From Fen-549 sp964636655 (GTDB lineage: Bacteria > Actinomycetota > Thermoleophilia > Gaiellales > Gaiellaceae): 28,261 bases of DNA. Positions 1 to 5,443 of the stretch are shown one piece after another. Numbering within the stretch: the stretch's first letter is position 1; each line of letters opens with the position of its first letter. The position numbers and the translations under genes were made by a program. The notes under the pieces were generated by a model. The model was not told the origin of the DNA, did not search any database, and saw nothing but the letters and a program-made list of their open reading frames with translations. Where the stretch lies: contig CAZWTK010000025.1 of the NCBI GenBank assembly GCA_964636655.1, positions 1 through 28,261 of the forward strand, given 5' to 3'.

Positions 1-335
1 TCGATGTAGTAGGCGACCTCCGTCCCCCACTCCGGCGCGCTCGGATCCTTGTTCAGGCCGCCCCAGCCGACGATGCGTTGCTGCGCAGCGTCGCGTTGCT
101 TCGCAACGCAGGGTTCCGGTTCCAGGAGCAGGGCCGTCCAGGGGGCGAAGCCGTCCTCGGCGAAACGGGCCGCGTAGGACTCGATGTACGCGGCGGTCGC
201 CTCCAGGCTCGGGGCGCAGTAGGTGTGCCGCATCGCCTCCGCGTTACCCTGGATGGCGAACAGCGCCTCGGCGTCGGCGGGCTCAGGCGCCCGCAACAGG
301 AGCTGTCGCGTGCGTCGTGTGGGCGGTCCGGGCAT
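1..335 (-). CDS. GNAT-family N-acetyltransferase, N-terminal part (cut by window edge)
   Basis: Reading the minus strand from the ATG at 335 gives an open frame of 111 codons that leaves the window without a stop. It begins MPGPPTRRTRQLLLRAPEPA and continues with DAEALFAIQGNAEAMRH, a tyrosine-containing helix and then IVGWGGLNKDPSAPEWG. The order (charged beta strand, a 'P-DAEALF' helix, then a 'GWGGL' strand) matches the RimJ/RimL-type Acetyltransf_3 fold, which transfers an acetyl group from acetyl-CoA to protein N-termini or small amines. The acetyl-CoA loop lies outside the window, so the substrate cannot be judged. About twelve residues (CVAKQRDAAQQR) in the middle are encoded by a palindromic patch at 75-109 and look like an insertion. 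The gene is divergent from the response regulator downstream. Confidence 0.72.
   Translation of the reverse strand, partial: MPGPPTRRTRQLLLRAPEPADAEALFAIQGNAEAMRHTYCAPSLEATAAYIESYAARFAEDGFAPWTALLLEPEPCVAKQRDAAQQRIVGWGGLNKDPSAPEWGTEVAYYI
75..109. repeat. Paired palindromes inside the GNAT gene
   Basis: Two related inverted repeats lie side by side. Positions 80-89 read gctgcgcagc, a perfect palindrome. Positions 93-109 are a 7-bp perfect stem (gcgttgc / gcaacgc) with a 3-base loop. Both are preceded by gcgttgct-like bases, so the patch looks like a duplicated unit. It stays in frame with the acetyltransferase. It could be a tiny REP-like insertion or simply locally repetitive coding sequence. 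Confidence 0.4.
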
Positions 336-370
336 CGCAGGTTCAATCTAGCGCGCAATCGGCGCGAGAT

Positions 371-400
371 TTGACTGGATTCGACGGCTCCTGCTACCGT
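371..400 (+). promoter_or_regulatory. Sigma-70-type promoter for the response-regulator leader
   Basis: TTGACT at 371-376 and TACCGT at 395-400 are separated by 18 bp, which predicts transcription start near 407. This lies about 160 nt before the response-regulator start codon and about 30 nt before a strong terminator hairpin, so most transcripts could be short. The -35 matches consensus in five of six bases and the -10 in four of six. Confidence 0.5.
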
Positions 401-433
401 CAATGTGCTCGTCGCTGAAGACGGGCAAAAGGC

Positions 434-474
434 AAAGCAGCCTCGGAGCGCTTCGGCGTGCCGGGGCTTTTTTG
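434..474 (+). terminator. Intrinsic terminator (possible attenuator) in the response-regulator leader
   Basis: A 13-position stem (439-451 with 456-468, including two G-U pairs and one mismatch) is closed by a C(TTCG)G tetraloop at 452-455. It is followed by six T residues at 468-473 and preceded by AAA at 434-436. This is a textbook rho-independent terminator. It sits between the predicted promoter at 371-400 and the gene starting at 567, with no gene in between that needs ending on this strand. It is therefore either an attenuator or the end of a short RNA of about 65-70 nt. Confidence 0.75.
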
Positions 475-477
475 TTG

Positions 478-542
478 GTCCCGACGATTCGGGACGATTA
501 CGAGGGCCGAGCCGCCCCGGGGGCGCGAGCGCGTGCCGGGGC
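478..542 (+). other. Two further leader hairpins downstream of the terminator
   Basis: Positions 478-495 form a perfect 7-bp stem (gtcccga / tcgggac) with a 4-base loop. Positions 514-542 form a second hairpin with arms gccccgg and ccggggc and an inner GC-rich part, followed by GTTTGTGTG. Its 3' side (531-542, gcgtgccggggc) repeats the 3' side of the terminator stem (456-467) exactly, so the two could compete for pairing partners. The last hairpin ends just before the ribosome-binding region of the response regulator. Confidence 0.45.
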
Positions 543-566
543 GTTTGTGTGAAGGGAGTGAACGGC

Positions 567-1106
567 ATGGGACGAGGAACGAAGCCAAGAAGACGAGTCC
601 TGATCGCCGAGGACGAGTCGATCATCCGTCTCGACCTGCGCGAGATGCTCATACACGCGGGCTACGAGGTCTGCGCCGAGGCTCCGAGCGGCGAGGAAGC
701 CGTGCGCCTGGCTCGGGAGACCGAGCCTGAGGCAGCCGTGCTCGATGTTCGCATGCCCGGGATGACGGGGATCGAGGCGGCCCGTCGCATCCTCGCCGAA
801 AGGCCGATTCCGATCGTGATGTTGACCGCCTACGCCGACTCCGACACCGTCGCCGAAGCGGTGCGAGCCGGCGTCTTCGCCTACGTGGCCAAGCCGTTTC
901 GCGAGCAGGACTTGTTGCCCGCGCTCGAGACCGCCCTGGCGCGGCACCACGAGTGGCTGGAAAGCCGGCGCGATCTCGGCGCCTCGCCCGAGCGAGGCTC
1001 GGCGCTGGAGGTGGTCGTCGGCGACGGCCGCTGGCCGCTTCGCATCGAGCGTCATGCGGACGGCTCACTGGAGGTCACGCCGATCGCCTCGGGCGACACG
1101 AAGTAA
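567..1106 (+). CDS. Response regulator, PdtaR-like receiver domain without ANTAR
   Basis: This is a 179-residue protein starting at the ATG at 567, preceded by GAAGGGAG at 551-558; upstream in-frame codons lie in the hairpin leader. Residues 10-128 form a complete receiver domain with acidic residues E15-D16, phospho-acceptor D60 (VLDVRMPG), T87 (MLTAY) and K109 (AKPF). The sequence resembles the receiver of PdtaR (Rv1626) regulators, which normally continue into an RNA-binding ANTAR helical domain that prevents termination. Here residues 132-179 are instead a short, predicted beta-rich tail (ALEVVVGDGRWPLRIE...DGSLEVTP). No cognate histidine kinase is in the window. The output mode is unknown; the tail may bind RNA, DNA or a partner. 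The 3' end is convergent with the cupin gene, 14 bp away. Confidence 0.85.
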   Translation: MGRGTKPRRRVLIAEDESIIRLDLREMLIHAGYEVCAEAPSGEEAVRLARETEPEAAVLDVRMPGMTGIEAARRILAERPIPIVMLTAYADSDTVAEAVRAGVFAYVAKPFREQDLLPALETALARHHEWLESRRDLGASPERGSALEVVVGDGRWPLRIERHADGSLEVTPIASGDTK

Positions 1107-1120
1107 CGAACAGCGCTTCT

Positions 1121-1516
1121 CTACTCGGCGGGCCACCAGCCCGGAATCGCCTCGGCATCGGCCGAGTTCGGGCCGGGGGCGCCGAAGGCGATCAGCGTCG
1201 CCCCGACGGGGCCGACCTCGAAGGCCCTGATCGTCTCCTTGGCAACTCGGATGACGTCCGAGCGGCGCAACTCGACGATCTCGTCGCCCAGCTTCATCCG
1301 GCCGCTGCCGTCGACAAGAACGTAGATCTCCTCCTGCTCGGCGTGACGGTGACCAAACGGCGAGCGGAAGTCGGGCGCCAGACGCTGATAGCTGAGGCCC
1401 GCTCTCTCGAGTTCGAGCGCAGCCGAGGGGAAGCGTGCCTCGAGGGCGGGTGCCAGACCAAACTTCAAAGCGCTGTCTTCGACCTGCATCAGATTCTTCA
1501 GGGTGTACGCGCTCAT
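1121..1516 (-). CDS. Small single-domain cupin protein
   Basis: A 131-residue protein with one cupin barrel. Motif 1 is clear: GHRHAEQEEIYVLVDGSG, with H56, H58 and E62 or E63 as probable metal ligands. Motif 2 (around GDEIVELRRSDVIRVAKE and later) lacks the usual histidine, so metal binding may be incomplete or three-residue. The length is typical of stand-alone cupins, which include isomerases, dioxygenases and ligand-sensing proteins; the substrate cannot be assigned. The start at 1516 is supported by AGAAAGA on the minus strand just upstream and by a TTGACA promoter. It diverges from the RpoD-type sigma gene at 1698. Confidence 0.8.
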   Translation of the reverse strand: MSAYTLKNLMQVEDSALKFGLAPALEARFPSAALELERAGLSYQRLAPDFRSPFGHRHAEQEEIYVLVDGSGRMKLGDEIVELRRSDVIRVAKETIRAFEVGPVGATLIAFGAPGPNSADAEAIPGWWPAE

Positions 1517-1522
1517 GTGGTC

Positions 1523-1549
1523 TTTCTAGCCACAGCTCGCCGTTGTCAA
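1523..1549 (-). promoter_or_regulatory. Promoter of the cupin gene
   Basis: On the minus strand, TTGACA (1549-1544) is a perfect -35 box and TAGAAA (1528-1523) a -10 box, with a short 15-bp spacer. Only 6 bp separate the -10 box from the ATG at 1516, so the predicted mRNA begins at or next to the start codon. The AGAAAGA that overlaps the -10 could otherwise be read as a Shine-Dalgarno sequence. Confidence 0.5.
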
Positions 1550-1600
1550 CCCGGCCTCTGCGGGGCCGGTAAGGGGCTGCCGGCGGTCAATTGCCCACTT

Positions 1601-1652
1601 TTTTCGGCGGAAACACCTCAAGAAGTATTGATTTCCGGCGGAAATGGTGTTT
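1601..1652. promoter_or_regulatory. Paired palindromes upstream of the sigma factor (operator-like)
   Basis: Two near-identical elements occur. Positions 1601-1613 read ttttcggcggaaa (one mismatch in its 5-bp arms) and 1632-1644 read tttccggcggaaa (perfect arms around ggc). Their centres are 31 bp apart, close to three helical turns, so a dimeric protein could bind both on the same face. A further inverted repeat, aaacacc (1611-1617) and ggtgttt (1646-1652), encloses the second copy. The region is AT-rich against its surroundings and lies 46-97 bp upstream of the sigma start codon. Confidence 0.5.
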
Positions 1653-1697
1653 GCTTCCATAAGGGGCAGGACAGCCGCGCGGGCCGCGCTTAGAACC

Positions 1698-2747
1698 ATG
1701 ACGATCGATATCGACACTTTCCTGGAGAGTGAGGAGGTACGACACCTTCTCGACGCCGCCGAGCATGCGGGCTCCATTCACGCCGGCGAGGTGCTCGATC
1801 TGGTCGAGATCCACGACCTCGACGCCTACGACATCGACGGCCTCTACCGCGAGCTCGAGCAGCGTGGGATCGAGGTCACCGAGGACGAGGTTGCACCACC
1901 GGTCAATCCTGCGGCGGCCCTCTCTTACGAGACTACGACCGACGCGCTCCAGCTGTTTCTACGCGAGGCCGGGCGCCACCCGCTGCTCACCGCCGCTCAG
2001 GAGGTCGAGCTGGCCAAACGGATCGAGCGTGGCGACGGACGGGCCAAGCAGCGGATGATCCAGTCCAACCTGCGCCTGGTTGTCTCGATAGCCAAGAACT
2101 ACCGCAATCAGGGTCTGCCCTTCCTCGACCTGATTCAGGAGGGAACGCTGGGGTTGATCCGTGCCGTCGAGAAGTTCGACTGGCGCCGCGGTTTCAAGTT
2201 CTCGACCTATGCGACCTGGTGGATTCGCCAGGCCGTGGCCCGGGCGCTGGCCGACAAGGCGCGAACGATCCGTATGCCGGTGCACATCGTCGAGCGCCTG
2301 CAGAAGATGAATAGGGCCGAGCGCACGCTCTGGACGCAGCTGGGGCGCGAGCCGACGCTCGAAGAGGTCGCCGAGGAGGCCGGTCTCCCCGCCCAGCAGG
2401 CCTACGAGGTCAAGGCCGCCGCCCGCGCCTCGACCAGTCTCGACCAGCCGGTCGGCGACGAGGAAGATGCCGTCTTCGGCGATTTCGTGCCCGGTGACGG
2501 TCCTCTACCGGAGGAGCAGGTGGAGGTGTCTCTGCGCACCCAGGCTCTCTCCCAGGCCCTGCACGCGCTGCCCGAGCGCGAGCGGACGGTGCTTCTGATG
2601 CGCTACGGAATCGAGGGCAACGAGCCCAGGACGCTCGAGGAGATTGGTCGCTGCCTCAGCCTGACGCGCGAGCGCGTACGCCAGATCGAGGTCGAGGCGC
2701 TGCGGCAGCTCTCTCGCCTGCGCGAGATGCAGTTCGTCGCCCACTGA
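1698..2747 (+). CDS. RNA polymerase sigma-70 factor, RpoD-type (copy 1)
   Basis: A 349-residue sigma factor that directs core RNA polymerase to promoters. Residues 1-60 (FLESEEVRHLLDAAEHAGSI and following) resemble the acidic region 1.1 of primary sigmas. Region 1.2 follows (TTDALQLFLREAGRHPLLT), then region 2 with the core-binding and -10-recognition segment (NLRLVVSIAKNYRNQGLPFL; KFSTYATWWIRQAV), region 3 (RMPVHIVERLQKMNRAERTL) and region 4 (LPERERTVLLMRYGI; TRERVRQIEVEALRQL). The ATG at 1698 is chosen because the acidic region begins there; upstream in-frame residues overlap the palindromes. No good Shine-Dalgarno sequence precedes it. Primary sigmas of actinobacteria are usually longer, so this may be a short primary or a group 2 sigma. 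It converges with a GNAT gene 6 bp away. Confidence 0.93.
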   Translation: MTIDIDTFLESEEVRHLLDAAEHAGSIHAGEVLDLVEIHDLDAYDIDGLYRELEQRGIEVTEDEVAPPVNPAAALSYETTTDALQLFLREAGRHPLLTAAQEVELAKRIERGDGRAKQRMIQSNLRLVVSIAKNYRNQGLPFLDLIQEGTLGLIRAVEKFDWRRGFKFSTYATWWIRQAVARALADKARTIRMPVHIVERLQKMNRAERTLWTQLGREPTLEEVAEEAGLPAQQAYEVKAAARASTSLDQPVGDEEDAVFGDFVPGDGPLPEEQVEVSLRTQALSQALHALPERERTVLLMRYGIEGNEPRTLEEIGRCLSLTRERVRQIEVEALRQLSRLREMQFVAH

Positions 2748-2753
2748 GCGTCG

Positions 2754-3233
2754 TCACGCGAGCGGCCTGACCAGGATCAGGCACGGGTTATCGGCGCCCC
2801 AGAACGCGTTCGTCTCTTCCAGCGGAAGGAAGCCCATCGACTCGTAGAAGGCGCGCGTTCGCGCGTAGTGCGTGCTCGGATGCGAAGGCCCGAGCGTCTT
2901 GACCTGCAGGAGCCGTACGTCGCGCGAGCGCGTGTATTCGACGGCGGCCTCGACGAGCGCTCGGCCGATGCCGTGCCGGTGTCGGTCGGGGAGCACGCCC
3001 ATCGCCACTATCTCGGCGGCCTCCGGCGTGTGAGCCTCAAGCGTCAGAAAGCCGACGTCCACCGACTGCTCGACCGCGACGAAGGTCGGCAGCGTGCGAG
3101 CGGCCTCGACGTACTCGAGCAGTGGCTCCTCGAGCTCGAACCACTGCGGAAGCGCGCGCATGACCTTTTCTGCGACCTCCGCGCCAAGAGCGCCGTCCAC
3201 GGCTTGCATAATCACGATTCGATCGTACGTCAT
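2754..3233 (-). CDS. GNAT-family N-acetyltransferase
   Basis: A 159-residue acetyltransferase. The acetyl-CoA-binding motif A is clear: IVAMGVLPDRHRHGIGRALV, with the R-x-x-G-x-G/A loop as RHGIGR. Motif B follows (HYARTRAFYESMGFLPLEET). The protein ends in NAFWGADNPCLILVRPLA, a tail seen in small GNATs that act on free amino groups; the substrate is unknown. I start it at the ATG at 3233, because the open frame upstream runs straight into the assembly gap at 3254. An N-terminal extension hidden by the gap cannot be excluded. No strong Shine-Dalgarno sequence is visible. Confidence 0.85.
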   Translation of the reverse strand: MTYDRIVIMQAVDGALGAEVAEKVMRALPQWFELEEPLLEYVEAARTLPTFVAVEQSVDVGFLTLEAHTPEAAEIVAMGVLPDRHRHGIGRALVEAAVEYTRSRDVRLLQVKTLGPSHPSTHYARTRAFYESMGFLPLEETNAFWGADNPCLILVRPLA

Positions 3234-3253
3234 CCGACGGAGGAGGTTCCTGC

Positions 3254-3353
3254 NNNNNNNNNNNNNNNNNNNNNNNNNNNNNNNNNNNNNNNNNNNNNNN
3301 NNNNNNNNNNNNNNNNNNNNNNNNNNNNNNNNNNNNNNNNNNNNNNNNNNNNN
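3254..3353. other. Assembly gap of 100 Ns
   Basis: Exactly 100 undetermined bases, the conventional scaffold spacer, so the true distance is unknown. The gap lies between the 5' end of the GNAT gene and a repeat-bearing segment, which suggests that assembly broke at a multi-copy element. Open frames that cross it are artefacts. The 87 resolved bases after it (3354-3440) have open frames on both strands, but I recognise no product in them. Confidence 0.98.
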
Positions 3354-3440
3354 TGCAGAAGATCTGCCTGACAAGCTCGTCGGCGCGGATGACCGAAGGA
3401 TTGCGCGTGCCTCGGCAGGGGCCGCTGCTCGAGGAGTATT

Positions 3441-3474
3441 GGGTCAGACCCCACCTCCGGCGGCGTCAGACCCC
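3441..3474. repeat. REP-like palindromic unit (gggtcagaccc)
   Basis: Positions 3441-3451 read gggtcagaccc, a perfect 5-bp inverted repeat around one A. A partial copy, gtcagacccc, follows at 3465-3474 after ccacctccggcggc. The core GGGTCTGACCC (reverse strand) recurs in many bacterial genomes as an interspersed repeat, in my recollection often near REP-associated tyrosine transposases. No transposase is resolved here, but the repeat is next to the gap. Its last bases overlap the stop codon of the sigma gene at 3474. Confidence 0.55.
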
Positions 3475-4490
3475 TAGGAGCGAAGGTAGTGCTCGAGATC
3501 GGGCGCGACGTTGCGAAGCTCGCGCAGGGCGCGGGACTCGAGTTGGCGCACGCGCTCGCGGGTGATGCCGAGTTCGGCGCCGACTTCCTCGAGCGTGCGC
3601 GCAGCCTGTCCGTCGAGGCCGAAGCGAGCGCTCAGCACGTGGCGCATGCGCGGGTTCAGCTTGTCGAGCGCGACGCCCAACTCGACCGCGCGCAGACGAT
3701 CGGAGGTGGCGCCGTCGGGCGACTCAGTCTTTGTGTCCTCGATCAGATCACCGTAGAGGCTTTCGCCGTCCCCGACCGGCGTCTCCAGGCTGACCGGATC
3801 CTCGACCAGGTCGAGTAGCTGGATCACACGCTCGACCGGGAATCCGCTCTCTTTCGCCAGCTCCTCGATGGTCGGGTCTCGGTTGACCTTCTGCGCCAAG
3901 ACGCGGCGGGTGCGCATCAGGCGGCGAACCTGCTCGGCCACGTGGACGGGAAGGCGAATGGTGCGGCCCTGGTCGGCGAGTGCCCGGGTGACCGCCTGGC
4001 GGATCCACCAGGTGGCATAGGTCGACAGCTTGTATCCCATGCGGTAGTCGAACTTCTCGACGGCGCGGATCAACCCGAGGTTGCCCTCCTGAATCAGATC
4101 GAGCAGCGGTACGCCGGCCTTCGTGTAGTGGCGGGTGATCGACATCACCAGACGCAGGTTCGACTCGATCAGCTTGCGCTTGGCACCCTCGTCGCCCTCG
4201 TCCTTGCGCTTGGCCAGCTCCCGCTCCTCGGTGGCCGTGAGGAGTGGGCCGTCGCCTATTTGCCGGACGTAGAGCTTGAGCGGGTCGGACGTCTGAGCAG
4301 CGGCGTAGACGGGGCCTTCCTCTTCGGCCGTTTCGTCGGGCGAAAGCTCGGCTAGCTCCGCTTCTTCCTCGACCGTAGCTGCGAGCTTGGGATCCTCTCG
4401 TTCTGCGTCGCCGTGAACGAGCTCGAGCTTTGGCGGAGAGGGCTGCGATGCCGGGAGTGGATGCGGGCGGATCGGCTGTGTCACGCTCAC
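3474..4490 (-). CDS. RNA polymerase sigma-70 factor, RpoD-type (copy 2)
   Basis: A 338-residue sigma factor. An acidic, low-complexity N-terminus (residues 20-65; EREDPKLAATVEEEAELAEL) replaces a recognisable region 1.1. Region 1.2 is SDPLKLYVRQIGDGPLLTAT. Region 2 carries NLRLVMSITRHYTKAGVPLL and KLSTYATWWIRQAVTRALAD, region 3 LPVHVAEQVRRLMRTRRVLA, and region 4 LNPRMRHVLSARFGLDG and TRERVRQLESRALRELRNVA. It is clearly a primary-type or group 2 sigma, different in its 1.1 region and linkers from the copy at 1698-2747. The start is a GTG at 4490. A hairpin (4498-4512, gccctc/gagggc) lies just upstream, and the stop codon overlaps the palindromic repeat. Confidence 0.93.
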   Translation of the reverse strand: MSVTQPIRPHPLPASQPSPPKLELVHGDAEREDPKLAATVEEEAELAELSPDETAEEEGPVYAAAQTSDPLKLYVRQIGDGPLLTATEERELAKRKDEGDEGAKRKLIESNLRLVMSITRHYTKAGVPLLDLIQEGNLGLIRAVEKFDYRMGYKLSTYATWWIRQAVTRALADQGRTIRLPVHVAEQVRRLMRTRRVLAQKVNRDPTIEELAKESGFPVERVIQLLDLVEDPVSLETPVGDGESLYGDLIEDTKTESPDGATSDRLRAVELGVALDKLNPRMRHVLSARFGLDGQAARTLEEVGAELGITRERVRQLESRALRELRNVAPDLEHYLRS

Positions 4491-4593
4491 TCTATCGGCC
4501 CTCAGCGAGGGCGCCTTTACGCAACTCCCCCCTTTTCCTAGCCTAAAACACCCTTAAGGGGGAGGCGTGACCGCTGAGCGCTGGTCGATCGCT

Positions 4594-5304
4594 CTATCTG
4601 CTTCCGTTCGGCTCTGCCGGCGCGGCGAGTACTCCTCCTGCCTCAACCTCGATTCCCTCCTCGCGAAGGCGCTCGCGGATGAGGAACTGGAAGGTCGACC
4701 AGGCGCCGCGGCGAGCCTCGAACAGACGGTAGACCTGCCACTCGCTCATGATCTTCGAGTCGCTGGCGTGGCTACCGGCCCAGTCGGCGAAGCGCGGCAG
4801 ATGACCAAGCTCCTGGGCGAGCGTGGCGCCCTGCTCGATCGCGCGCTCGAGGCGCTCCTCCCCGACCGGTAAGTCGTACCCGGCTTGGCGCAGAGCTTCG
4901 CGCAACGAGCCGAAGGTGTGCCAGTAGAGAGACTTCGACGGCACCCGACCCTTGCGTTCGTCGAGGTCGCGTGCGGTCGGCGTGCGACCCAGCTCCTCCC
5001 CCAGCTCGCGCAGTACGCGCAGCAACTCGTCGCGGGTGGCGAAGCGCCTGGGCACGAGGCCCGCCTCGCGCTTGGCCGCGTTCCAGCTTCCGAAGTGCTC
5101 GATCACCGTCTGCGGGTGGATCGTCGTCTCTTCGTCGCTCGCGAACTCGCGCATGGTCGGTGAGCGCCCAAGCCGCTCGGCGCAGGCACGTAGCTCGCTC
5201 AGAATCCGGTCGTTCGAATAGCGCTTGCGGATGCTTGCCTGGAAGCTGGCCAGAGCCTGCGGGTCGATCGTGGAAAGCGCACGGAGAGGTGGTTTCGAGG
5301 CCAT
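4594..5304 (-). CDS. Protein of three homing-endonuclease-associated repeats
   Basis: A 236-residue protein built from three repeats of about 60 residues. Repeat 1 is near residues 28-87 (RILSELRACAERLGRSPTMR ... HFGSWNAAKREAGL). Repeat 2 is near 89-148 (LLRVLRELGEELGRTPTARD ... TFGSLREALRQAGY). Repeat 3 is near 150-215 (AIEQGATLAQELGHLPRFAD ... GAWSTFQFLIRERL). The shared pattern (helix, 'LGRxPT', helix, aromatic residue, 'FGSxxxAxxxAG') is the homing-endonuclease-associated repeat (HNH_repeat family), usually a DNA-binding module attached to HNH nucleases. No HNH or other nuclease motif is present, so this may be a free-standing DNA-binding protein. The gene stands alone, 103 bp upstream of the second sigma gene on the same strand. 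Confidence 0.75.
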   Translation of the reverse strand: MASKPPLRALSTIDPQALASFQASIRKRYSNDRILSELRACAERLGRSPTMREFASDEETTIHPQTVIEHFGSWNAAKREAGLVPRRFATRDELLRVLRELGEELGRTPTARDLDERKGRVPSKSLYWHTFGSLREALRQAGYDLPVGEERLERAIEQGATLAQELGHLPRFADWAGSHASDSKIMSEWQVYRLFEARRGAWSTFQFLIRERLREEGIEVEAGGVLAAPAEPNGSR

Positions 5305-5443
5305 CGCAAAGAGTTTAGAGCATTATGCGCGAATTGCAAAGTGTTTCGATCTTGGCTCGAACAGCCCTCCATTCGTGTCCGGGAAATCACCGGATAGTCC
5401 GCCCTAGTGAACGACGATCTAGTTGGGGAGCGCCGTCGGAATC

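Noticed and set aside
409..440. Resemblance to a c-di-GMP (GEMM) riboswitch from GGGCAAA and GCAAAGC
   Set aside because: The flanking stems and tetraloop receptor cannot be drawn; the match is limited to short A-rich words.
405..566. N-terminal extension of the response regulator from a GTG at 405
   Set aside because: It would translate the terminator and hairpins; the ATG at 567 has a good ribosome-binding site and begins right before the receiver domain.
53..652. Minus-strand 199-residue open frame
   Set aside because: Arginine/serine-rich composition typical of a wrong frame; it spans the leader terminator and overlaps the better-supported GNAT and response-regulator genes.
3230..3454. 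Minus-strand ORF across the N gap
   Set aside because: Its continuity depends on undetermined bases and the resolved part has no recognisable domain.
5342..5363. Inverted repeat tgtttcga / tcgaaca as an SOS box
   Set aside because: The half-sites are in the wrong orientation for the actinobacterial or Bacillus LexA box and the arms do not match in length.
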